NCBI GenBank assembly: GCA_029562045.1
Contig: JAKQWJ010000204.1
Span: forward strand, 1-11,276
From: Spirochaetota bacterium
GTDB taxonomy: Bacteria; Spirochaetota; Spirochaetia; DTKZ01
Direction of reading: 5' to 3'
DNA: 11,276 nt
Made by a program: the position numbers and the translations under genes. This document shows, in pieces, positions 1 to 6,329 of this stretch (position 1 is its first letter; the number at the start of each line of letters is the position of its first letter). The notes beneath the pieces are model-generated. The model ran no database searches. It was given only the letters and a program-made list of their open reading frames with translations, and had not been told where the DNA came from.

Positions 1-717
1 GACCCCCAGGATCCGGTCCAGCTGTCTGGGGCCGATGCCGCTGCCCACGGTCGCCCCCGCGGCGGCGCTCATCCCGGAGGACACGAAGGGGTAGGTGCCC
101 AGGTCCAGGTCCAGCAGGGTCCCCTGGGCCCCTTCGAAGAGCATGATCTGTTCCCTGTGCTTATGCATGAAGGAGGGAAGGTCCACCACCATGTCCCGCA
201 TCATGTCCACATAGGGTTCGAGGAAGACCCGGTCCTCCTCCAGGAGGGTGGAAAAGGATTCGCGATCGTAGAGGTCCGCCACCCGGATTCCCTCCCGGGA
301 GGATTTCTGGGCGTAGGCCACGCCGATCCCCCGGCCGGTGGTTCCGATGGGACGGCGGCGGTTTTTTTCCATCTCCACATCCATCCTCCGGTAGCGGGGC
401 AGCACCAGATGGGCGCGATCGGCGACGAAGACCCGCCCCTCCCAGTCCACCCCCTGCTCCTTCAGGGTGGCCAGCTCCTTGAACAGGGCCTCGGGGTCGA
501 TGACCATCCCGATGCCCAGAACCACCTTGCGGTCCGGGTAGATGACCCCCGAAGGCACCAGATGCAGCTTGTAGGTCACGTCCCCGTGGACGATGGTGTG
601 CCCCGCGTTGGCCCCGCCGGAAAAACGGACGATCACGTCCGCCCGCTCCGCCAGAAAATCGACGATCTTTCCCTTTCCCTCGTCTCCCCATTGGGCGCCG
701 ATGACCACTAGTTTCAT
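1..717 (-). CDS. purA: Adenylosuccinate synthetase, 3' end cut by window edge
   Basis: PurA joins IMP and aspartate, using GTP, to give adenylosuccinate, the first step of the AMP branch; it is cytosolic. The first 239 residues are in the window (the family is usually about 430), and the frame runs off the left edge. The N-terminus shows the signature Q-W-G-D-E-G-K-G-K (residues 9-17) with the catalytic Asp12, then N-A-G-H-T, then the T-T-G-R-G-I-G loop, then F-E-G-A-Q-G-T-L-L-D near residue 198. ATG 717 places the family's normal N-terminus; an A-A-A-G-G-A Shine-Dalgarno at 727-732 lies 9 nt upstream and overlaps the guaB stop. It is the last visible gene of purB-guaB-purA, 13 nt after guaB. 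Oddity: the IMP-phosphate loop, usually H-G-T-Y-P-x-V-T-S-S-N, reads L-G-T-Y-P-F-V-S-S-G-M. Identification is firm from motifs. Confidence 0.97.
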   Translation of the reverse strand, partial: MKLVVIGAQWGDEGKGKIVDFLAERADVIVRFSGGANAGHTIVHGDVTYKLHLVPSGVIYPDRKVVLGIGMVIDPEALFKELATLKEQGVDWEGRVFVADRAHLVLPRYRRMDVEMEKNRRRPIGTTGRGIGVAYAQKSSREGIRVADLYDRESFSTLLEEDRVFLEPYVDMMRDMVVDLPSFMHKHREQIMLFEGAQGTLLDLDLGTYPFVSSGMSAAAGATVGSGIGPRQLDRILGV

Positions 718-726
718 GCCGGGTTT

Positions 727-732
727 TCCTTT
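727..732 (-). promoter_or_regulatory. Shine-Dalgarno of purA
   Basis: AAAGGA lies 9 nt before the purA ATG and overlaps the TAA stop of guaB. This supports translational coupling and the choice of ATG 717. Confidence 0.75.
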
Positions 733-2167
733 ATCGTGAATAGTTCGGCGGCTCCTGGGTGATGGTCACATCGTGGGCATGACTTTCCCGGAGTCCCGAC
801 TGAGAGATTTTAATGAATTTTTTGTATTTCTGCAAATCCGCAATGGTGCGGCAGCCGCAGTAGCCCATGCCCTTTTTCAGGCCCGTGACGAGCTGGTACA
901 GGTAGGGTTTGAGATGCCCCTTGTAGGGAACCCGGCCCTCCACCCCTTCGGGAACGGGGTCCTCGCCCTGACTCATCTGGTAGCGGTCCCCGGAGCCCTC
1001 CTGGATGGACCCGATGGAGCCCATTCCCCGGTACTGTTTGAAGATGCGCCCCTCGTAGAGGACTTCCCGCCCCGGGGCCTCGTTCAGCCCCGCGAAGAGG
1101 TTCCCGATCATGACGGTGGAGGCTCCGGCCCCGATGGCCTTGACGATGTCGCCGGAGAACTTGACCCCCCCGTCGGCGATGACAGGGATGTCCTTTTTCG
1201 CCGCCTCTTCGGCGCACCAGAGGACGGCGCTGAACTGGGGCACCCCGATGCCCGCCACGATCCGGGTGGTGCAGATAGAGCCCGGACCGATGCCGACCTT
1301 GATGGCGTCGGCCCCGGCCTCGATGAGTCGGCGCGCCCCCTCCGCGGTGGCCACGTTGCCGCCGATGACGGGGATGGGAAACTTCTTTGCAATGTCCCGC
1401 ACCGCGGCGCAGACACCGGCGGTGTCGCCATGGGCGGTGTCCAGAACGACGAAGTCCACCCGGCTTTCCAGGAGGAGGGGGATCCGCGTCAGGTAATCGT
1501 TGGGCGACACCGCCGCCCCCACCACCAGGCGGCCGGCGGCGTCCAGGGCCGCGGCGGGGAACTTCTGCTTCTTTTCGATATCCTTGACGGTGATGAGCCC
1601 CCGCACCCGCCTCTGGGCATCCACCACGGGAAGCTTCTCCACCTTGTGGCGGGCGAACTTCTCCAGGGCCCGCCCCAGGTCCGGCTCGCCGTCCTCAACG
1701 ATGGGGTCGGGCGTCATGACCTCCCTCACCTTCTGCCCGGGGTCGCTGTGGAACTTCATGTCCCTGTTGGTGATGATCCCGCAGAGCTTCCCGTCGGGGT
1801 CCACCACCAGCAGGCCCGACACCCGGTAGCGCTTCATCAGCTCCGTCACATCCCCCAGGGTCTGCTCCCTTTCCACCGTCACCGGGGAGTCGATGATCCA
1901 GTTGAGATACCTCTTGACCGCATTGACCTGCTCCGCCTGCTTCTTGGGGCTCAGGTTGCGGTGAATGACCCCGGCGCCCCCCTCCAGAGCCAGGGCGATG
2001 GCCATGGCCTCCTCGGTGACGGTGTCCATGGCGGACGAGAGGATGGGAACGTTCAGATAGATGTCCCGGGCGAGCCGGGAACGGACGTCGGCCTGGCTGG
2101 GCAGAAAATCCGCGTATCCCGGCAGAAGCAGGACGTCGTCGTAACTGAGGGATTCTTTCACGGTCAT
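731..2167 (-). CDS. guaB: Inosine-5'-monophosphate dehydrogenase
   Basis: GuaB oxidises IMP to XMP with NAD+, the committed step to GMP, as a cytosolic tetramer. The 478-residue protein is full length for the CBS-containing bacterial form (about 485). It has an N-terminal barrel start (S-Y-D-D-V-L-L-L-P), two CBS domains at about residues 93-205 (including the I-T-N-R-D and I-T-V-K-D-I strands), the NAD-site D-T-A-H-G-D near 244-249, and the catalytic Cys299 in G-P-G-S-I-C-T-T-R. The mobile flap carries G-S-G-D-R-Y (Arg395-Tyr396), and the C-terminus has S-H-A-H-D-V-T-I-T-Q-E-P-P-N-Y. The start overlaps the purB stop by 4 nt (ATGA), with an A-G-G-A-G-A Shine-Dalgarno 7 nt upstream, so it is almost certainly co-transcribed and coupled with purB. 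The CBS pair suggests allosteric control by purine nucleotides, as known for this family. No key residue appears to be missing. Confidence 0.98.
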   Translation of the reverse strand: MTVKESLSYDDVLLLPGYADFLPSQADVRSRLARDIYLNVPILSSAMDTVTEEAMAIALALEGGAGVIHRNLSPKKQAEQVNAVKRYLNWIIDSPVTVEREQTLGDVTELMKRYRVSGLLVVDPDGKLCGIITNRDMKFHSDPGQKVREVMTPDPIVEDGEPDLGRALEKFARHKVEKLPVVDAQRRVRGLITVKDIEKKQKFPAAALDAAGRLVVGAAVSPNDYLTRIPLLLESRVDFVVLDTAHGDTAGVCAAVRDIAKKFPIPVIGGNVATAEGARRLIEAGADAIKVGIGPGSICTTRIVAGIGVPQFSAVLWCAEEAAKKDIPVIADGGVKFSGDIVKAIGAGASTVMIGNLFAGLNEAPGREVLYEGRIFKQYRGMGSIGSIQEGSGDRYQMSQGEDPVPEGVEGRVPYKGHLKPYLYQLVTGLKKGMGYCGCRTIADLQKYKKFIKISQSGLRESHAHDVTITQEPPNYSR

Positions 2168-3618
2168 ATTGTCGTCTCCTGGGTTTCTTTCAGCATGCCC
2201 CGGTATTTTTCCGCCAGGGCCCGGGCCTTTTCCGCCGCCTGCCCCCGGTACATTCCGGGGTGGGAGAAGAACTCCTCCGGGGTGATCCCCAGAGACCGGG
2301 CCAGGCTTTTCGCCACCCCCTCCCGGATCGGGGGGTTCTTTTCCATCTCCTCCCGCAGGCTCCCGCCGCTTTTCTCGCAGGCCAGGGTGAGCCGCCGTAT
2401 TTTTTCATGGGCCTCCGGGTCTCCGCTCTCGGCCAGCAGGATGTAGGCCGCCTCGGCCAGCGCCATATCCCCGGCGGCTCCGAGGTTTTTCTCCAGCATG
2501 GCACCGTCCACCCGCAGGGACTCCACGACCTGGGCCATCCGCCGGACCGCAGCGGTGAAACCGGCGATGTACTCCGCGGTGAACCGGCTGGAGGCGGAGT
2601 TGGTCAGGTCCCGCTGATGTTCGGAGATCTGGTCCATGTAGAAGCTCATCGCCCGGGGGCAGAAGGCCTTCCAGAGGCTTTTAACATGCTCCGAGTTCCA
2701 GGGGTTTCTCTTCTGGGGCATGGTGGAAGAGCCCACCTGGTCCTCCCCGAAGAACTCCCGTATCTCGCCAATTTCCGAGCGCTGGAGGCTGCGCAGATCG
2801 TCCGCCAGGTTGGCCACGATGCCGAAGGCGGTGTTCATCTCCAGAAGAAGCCGGAGAAGGTATTCGGGCTCCACCAGCTGATGGGAATACTCCGACGGGG
2901 CCAGGCCCAGATGGGCCAGGAACCTCTCCTCGAAGTCCTGGGGGTCCGGGACGATCAGGGTCAGGGCGTTGTAGGCCCCCACCGCGCCGGAGAGCTTCCC
3001 CCGCAGATCGCCGGCCAGGCGCATGATCTCCCGGTAGGATTTCCCCAGCCGGGCCACATACTCCGCGGACCAGAAGCCCACGGTGATGGGGACGGCGTGC
3101 TGGCCGTGGGTGCGGCCCACCTGCAGCGTCTCCGCCTCCTGGAGGGTGAAATCGATGAGGAGCTCCAGAAGCCGCCGGAGTTCGGGCAGCGCCACGGCTC
3201 GCACCGCGTCCCGCACCCGCATGCTCTGGGCGGTGTCCAGGATGTCCGCGGAGGTGGCCCCGGCGTGCACCAGGCTCCGGACCGCCGGGGGGACCTTTCT
3301 CTTGATGACGTTGACCAGGGCCCGGATATTGTGCCGGGTCTTTTCCTCCTCCCGGTACACCTCGTCGGGGCTGACCCGTTCCTCCAGAGTGTCGATGTCC
3401 TTCAGGTATTCCGCCCCCTCCGCGCCGGGCCGGGAGAGGTGGGCCTTCAGGAGGGCGGCCTCCACCCGGATGAGGTAGCGCACCGCGGCTTCCTCGCTGA
3501 GATAGTCCGACAGGGCCTCGAAGGTCTCCTCGTTGGCCAGATAGTAGCGGTGGTCCAGGGGAGAGATGTTTCGGAAGACGCTGCGCGTCCGGGGGGGATG
3601 GGATTTTTCCGATTCCAT
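2164..3618 (-). CDS. purB: Adenylosuccinate lyase
   Basis: PurB splits SAICAR to AICAR (de novo pathway) and adenylosuccinate to AMP, releasing fumarate each time; it is a cytosolic homotetramer. The 484 residues are slightly longer than the usual 430-475. Visible family marks are the I-S-P-L-D-H-R-Y-Y entry motif (residues 18-26), T-R-H-N with His96, G-R-T-H-G-Q-H-A with His171 (the general-acid position), and the flexible-loop signature G-S-S-T-M-P-Q-K-R-N-P (297-307) with the catalytic-serine position. ATG 3618 is the only plausible start: no other ATG, GTG or TTG lies before the conserved region. There is no Shine-Dalgarno, and a promoter -10 box ends only 5 nt upstream, so the mRNA may be leaderless. 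It is the first gene of purB-guaB-purA and overlaps guaB by 4 nt. It is divergent from the lipoprotein gene across 82 nt. Confidence 0.97.
   Translation of the reverse strand: MESEKSHPPRTRSVFRNISPLDHRYYLANEETFEALSDYLSEEAAVRYLIRVEAALLKAHLSRPGAEGAEYLKDIDTLEERVSPDEVYREEEKTRHNIRALVNVIKRKVPPAVRSLVHAGATSADILDTAQSMRVRDAVRAVALPELRRLLELLIDFTLQEAETLQVGRTHGQHAVPITVGFWSAEYVARLGKSYREIMRLAGDLRGKLSGAVGAYNALTLIVPDPQDFEERFLAHLGLAPSEYSHQLVEPEYLLRLLLEMNTAFGIVANLADDLRSLQRSEIGEIREFFGEDQVGSSTMPQKRNPWNSEHVKSLWKAFCPRAMSFYMDQISEHQRDLTNSASSRFTAEYIAGFTAAVRRMAQVVESLRVDGAMLEKNLGAAGDMALAEAAYILLAESGDPEAHEKIRRLTLACEKSGGSLREEMEKNPPIREGVAKSLARSLGITPEEFFSHPGMYRGQAAEKARALAEKYRGMLKETQETTI
2175..2180 (-). promoter_or_regulatory. 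Shine-Dalgarno of guaB
   Basis: AGGAGA lies inside the purB 3' end, 7 nt before the guaB ATG. It contrasts with the missing SD at purB, the first gene of the operon. Confidence 0.8.
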
Positions 3619-3623
3619 ACACC

Positions 3624-3652
3624 ATCATGCAGGAAATCGCGTTTTTTGTCAA
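3624..3652 (-). promoter_or_regulatory. Promoter of purB-guaB-purA
   Basis: On the minus strand a perfect -35 box TTGACA (3652-3647) is followed, after exactly 17 nt, by CATGAT (3629-3624), 4 of 6 matches to TATAAT. The A of the purB ATG is the 6th base after the -10, so transcription would be expected to start at or next to the start codon. The -35 overlaps the edge of the palindrome at 3651-3680 by 2 bp, which makes that palindrome a possible operator. Confidence 0.65.
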
Positions 3653-3680
3653 AGCCCGACGGGTAGAACCGCCGGGCTTT
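3651..3680. promoter_or_regulatory. 30-bp palindrome in the divergent promoter gap
   Basis: The outer arms AAAGCCCG (3651-3658) and CGGGCTTT (3673-3680) are perfectly complementary. After one mismatch (3659/3672), inner arms CGG/CCG (3660-3662 and 3669-3671) extend the stem around a 6-nt loop. It lies between the two back-to-back promoters of purB and the lipoprotein gene. It could be a repressor operator shared by both, or a bidirectional terminator that insulates them; on the plus strand it is followed by TTTTCC, on the minus strand only by TTTGAC, so the U-tract is weak either way. It does not resemble the E. coli PurR box or the B. subtilis PurBox. Confidence 0.6.
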
Positions 3681-3687
3681 TCCGGGT

Positions 3688-3693
3688 TATACT
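3688..3693 (+). promoter_or_regulatory. -10 box of the lipoprotein gene
   Basis: TATACT matches TATAAT at 5 of 6 positions and ends 7 nt before the ATG at 3701. No good -35 is seen; the best is TAGAAC at 3664-3669, with an 18-nt spacer, inside the palindrome loop. That suggests activator help or a weak promoter. A start 7-8 nt downstream would fall on the ATG itself. Confidence 0.5.
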
Positions 3694-3700
3694 CGGGGAC

Positions 3701-5215
3701 ATGCGTTCCTTTTTTCCCATCGCCGCCGTCGTGTCCGCGGCCCTTCTTTTTTCGTCCTGCAGGCCGTTTTCCCGGCAGAGCGGCGGGGAAGACCTCCCCC
3801 CGAAGGTGGAACGCCTTATCCCCGACGAGGGGGACGGGAGCCGGCGGGATGCCGAGGCGGTATCGCTGGAGCAGCGGGTGAACAGTCTCCTGTCCCAGGT
3901 GCGGGTCCCCATGAGCCCCGACGACTACCTCCTGAATGTGCTGAACGAAAATCTGGACATCGATCAGCTGGATGAGCAGATCGTGGTCTTCAAGAAAAAA
4001 AACGACCCGGAGGACAGGATCCGCCTGCTGGTGGCGGATTTCGATAATGTCCGGAACTCCTATGTGGTCTCCTGGCAGGGAGAAACCCAGGGGACCAACA
4101 ACCGCTCCTTCAACGTGGAGATCATGGACCTCCTGGGGGATCATATCCTGGAGATCCTCTGCTTCGGGCGGAACAATCGGGGCGAACAAACCCTGGACGT
4201 GTTTCGCAAGACCCCCTCCCCCCAGGGTTTCGGCGTGTACTACAGCCCCATCGCCTCCATCGCGTCCCAGGGCTCCATCGTCGTGGAGGAGCGTCCCCGC
4301 TCCGAAGCCTACCTGCTGCTGCAGAAGAACGACGAAAGTTTCCCTCTGGCGGTCTACGACAAGGACCCGGATTCGGAGAACATCAACGATCTGCGGAAAA
4401 CCACCCACTACTGGAGCTACCAGGACGGCAGGTACAAGGCGGGGAAAACGGAAAAGCTCGCCGGACAGGGGCGGGTGGAGAAACGGCTGGCGGACCTTTT
4501 TTCCCGGGATGCCGAGGGGTTCGAGAGCTTCCTGTCCGGCCCCTGGTACCGGACCAGAGGAGCGGGAAAAGCCGGCCCGGGGGAAATCATCCATTTCGAT
4601 CCCCAGAACCGGAGGATAGTTTTTTACAACGGCGAAATTCAGGAGATCTTTCTGTGGCAGACCTCCTACCGGACCATCTACAAGGGGCTCTACATCAACT
4701 GCGTCAACGAAGCCATCGGCAACATCACCAAACAGCTCAGCGTCTCGGTGACGGGACTGGACGAGTTCGACCTGGTTCTGAAGGGCGGCGAGGGCTGGGA
4801 GGGGCAGTATAAAAGACTGGGCAAAGACCTTCAGGCCGCCACCCTGGCGTCCCGGGGGGATGGGGTCCGGCTCTCCACCCTGGAGCTCTCGGGCCTGTAC
4901 CGAAACGAGAACGGGGTCGAAGTCTACTTCACACCGCCCCGTTTCACCATGCGGGAAAACGGCCGGGAGTTCTCCGGAGGCTTCGCCCTGTACAGCTTCG
5001 ACGGGGAGATCATGGAAATGAAAATTCTGAAGGAGAACGGCATCGTCGATTCCACCCGGACCTACCGCCTTCTCTTTCAGGAAGAGCGGCAGGGAAACCG
5101 GATCCTCCGGAACCTTACCCTGCAGCCCGCCCGGGTGACCGGCAGGGGGGTGGAGATCCGGACCTCCGGCGGCCCTCCCCTGCGACTGCAGCAGATCACC
5201 GAGCCGGAGGGTTAG
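3701..5215 (+). CDS. Putative surface lipoprotein, two lipocalin-like repeats
   Basis: I do not recognise the family with certainty. The 504-residue protein starts with a signal peptide (M-R-S-F-F, hydrophobic to residue 17) and a lipobox L-F-S-S-C, with Cys20 as the likely lipidated residue. A charged linker follows (about 21-70), then a domain at about 71-260 with V-A-D-F-D-N-V, reminiscent of VCBS/FG-GAP strands. Two beta-rich segments near 278-370 and 395-487 open with S-G-P-W-Y-R and S-G-L-Y-R-N and look like tandem lipocalin-type barrels. Treponemal pallilysin-related adhesins are a possible relative (inference), but no H-E-x-x-H is present. ATG 3701 is chosen because it gives the signal peptide; the frame is open upstream to 3566. 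There is no proper Shine-Dalgarno. The gene is divergent from purB and convergent with the SPOR gene, only 7 nt from its stop. An A8 run lies at 3995-4002. The outer-membrane or periplasmic location is inferred. Confidence 0.85.
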   Translation: MRSFFPIAAVVSAALLFSSCRPFSRQSGGEDLPPKVERLIPDEGDGSRRDAEAVSLEQRVNSLLSQVRVPMSPDDYLLNVLNENLDIDQLDEQIVVFKKKNDPEDRIRLLVADFDNVRNSYVVSWQGETQGTNNRSFNVEIMDLLGDHILEILCFGRNNRGEQTLDVFRKTPSPQGFGVYYSPIASIASQGSIVVEERPRSEAYLLLQKNDESFPLAVYDKDPDSENINDLRKTTHYWSYQDGRYKAGKTEKLAGQGRVEKRLADLFSRDAEGFESFLSGPWYRTRGAGKAGPGEIIHFDPQNRRIVFYNGEIQEIFLWQTSYRTIYKGLYINCVNEAIGNITKQLSVSVTGLDEFDLVLKGGEGWEGQYKRLGKDLQAATLASRGDGVRLSTLELSGLYRNENGVEVYFTPPRFTMRENGREFSGGFALYSFDGEIMEMKILKENGIVDSTRTYRLLFQEERQGNRILRNLTLQPARVTGRGVEIRTSGGPPLRLQQITEPEG

Positions 5216-5222
5216 AGTCCCC

Positions 5223-6329
5223 TCAGGGCGGAAATATGAGAAAGCCTTCTATCCCCCTCTCCTTCAGGCGGATCAGGAGGTTCTGCGTCCCCTGGTCGGT
5301 CCTCGCGTCCGGCGGCAGGGGCACCACCACCTTGTGCATCCTGTTTCCGCCGGGCCGGGTCTCTTCGCGGATTTCCGCGGGAAATCCCGCTTTCTTCAGG
5401 TCCAGAACCATGTACTCGGCGTTTTCCCTGACCGAGAAGGATCCGGTCTGCACCGCCCAGGGTATCTGAGGGGCCGAAGCTGCGGGAACCCCCGATTCCG
5501 GGACCGCGGCTTTCCCCGCCCCGGCGGCGGGAGGACTCCCCTCGGCCGGGGGGCTCAGCAGCGACGAGGGGGAGGGAAAGGGCTTCACCCCCGACGGGGA
5601 GCCCGCCGCGAGCCGTGCCAGGCGGTACTCCGGACTCTCGGGGTACTCGGCGGCGAGCCGGTCCAGAGCCGCCTTCTTCCGGGACTCCTGCCCCAGGCGG
5701 CCGGCGGTTTCGAAAAGAAACAGCAGGATGGCCTCGTCGCCCCGGTGCCTGGCCCCCTCTTCCAGAAGGGCCGCGGCCAGCCGGCAGGCCTCGGACAGGT
5801 CGCCCGTGGCGGCGAAGAGCCGGGCCAGGTGGAAGATGGCCCGCCTTTTGAGGGCCGGCTGGGAGCTTCCGCCGGCCACGGCGCGGGCCTGTTCCATGCT
5901 CCTGTCCAGATCCCCGGTTTCCAGGAGAAGTTCGGCGGACCGCAGGAGGTGGTGGAGGGACTCTTCGCCGTCGCTCCGACGGGCGGCCTCTTCCATAACA
6001 GCCTGGGCCTCCGCGTAGTCGCCCCTCACCTCCAGGTAGGAGGCTTTTTCCGCCAGGATCCCCGCCGCCTCCCCCCGGGGGGCCCGGGGGAGAAATTCGT
6101 CCAGCAGCGCCGCCGCGGACCCGGGATCGGGACAGAGCCGGGCGGCCTGGAGAAGAATCCTCCGGAACTCCGGCGACGCGGGGTTTCCCGTCAGCCAGGT
6201 CCGGTAGGATTCGAGAGCCCGGGGGTAGTCGCTTTTTTTCTCCCAGTCCCGGGCCTCGGTCAGGGAGTCCGGGAAGGCCGGGAGGCTCAGGGCGAAAAAG
6301 AAAAGAAGCACGGCAGTCATGTTCTTCAC
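5223..6329 (-). CDS. Exported TPR-like protein with C-terminal SPOR domain
   Basis: SPOR domains bind denuded peptidoglycan glycan strands, often at division sites; this protein probably acts in the periplasm at the cell wall. The 368 residues contain a signal peptide (M-K-N, then a hydrophobic stretch to about 19), alpha-helical TPR-like repeats at about 25-240 (A-L-E-S-Y-R, G-D-Y-A-E-A-Q, G-D-L-D-R-S), a Pro/Ala/Ser-rich linker (about 243-288), and a SPOR domain (289-368) opening with W-A-V-Q-T-G-S-F. GTG 6329 is preferred to ATG 6320: it adds the Lys needed for a signal-peptide n-region, overlaps the miaB stop as GTGA, and lies 10 nt after a G-G-G-G-A-G Shine-Dalgarno, which would be 19 nt from the ATG. 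It is the last gene of the LCP-miaB-SPOR block. No terminator separates it from the facing lipoprotein gene. Its specific function is unknown. Confidence 0.88.
   Translation of the reverse strand: MKNMTAVLLFFFALSLPAFPDSLTEARDWEKKSDYPRALESYRTWLTGNPASPEFRRILLQAARLCPDPGSAAALLDEFLPRAPRGEAAGILAEKASYLEVRGDYAEAQAVMEEAARRSDGEESLHHLLRSAELLLETGDLDRSMEQARAVAGGSSQPALKRRAIFHLARLFAATGDLSEACRLAAALLEEGARHRGDEAILLFLFETAGRLGQESRKKAALDRLAAEYPESPEYRLARLAAGSPSGVKPFPSPSSLLSPPAEGSPPAAGAGKAAVPESGVPAASAPQIPWAVQTGSFSVRENAEYMVLDLKKAGFPAEIREETRPGGNRMHKVVVPLPPDARTDQGTQNLLIRLKERGIEGFLIFPP

Noticed and set aside
773..3666. Long plus-strand reading frames (557 and 468 residues) opposite guaB and purB
   Set aside because: They are antisense shadows, common in GC-rich DNA. 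They have His/Gly/Pro-rich composition and no domain, while the opposite strand encodes clear enzymes.
3566..3700. Earlier start of the lipoprotein gene at 3566
   Set aside because: It would overlap purB antisense and bury the signal peptide and lipobox, which begin at ATG 3701.
3619..3700. Purine riboswitch upstream of purB
   Set aside because: The gap is only 82 nt, and the predicted transcript start is at the ATG, leaving no room for an aptamer.
2681..4594. 637-residue minus-strand frame crossing purB and the lipoprotein gene
   Set aside because: It runs antisense to the lipoprotein gene and then out of frame through purB. Low-complexity Pro/Gly/Arg content; no motif.
4590..4600. Metalloprotease motif in the lipoprotein (E-I-I-H-F)
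   Set aside because: It is not H-E-x-x-H, so no protease function is claimed.
5216..5222. Bidirectional terminator at the convergent junction
   Set aside because: Only 7 nt separate the stops; no stable hairpin with a T-tract could be found around them.
6318..6320. ATG 6320 as start of the SPOR protein
   Set aside because: It lacks a positive n-region and a correctly spaced Shine-Dalgarno; GTG 6329 has both. It stays a possible alternative.
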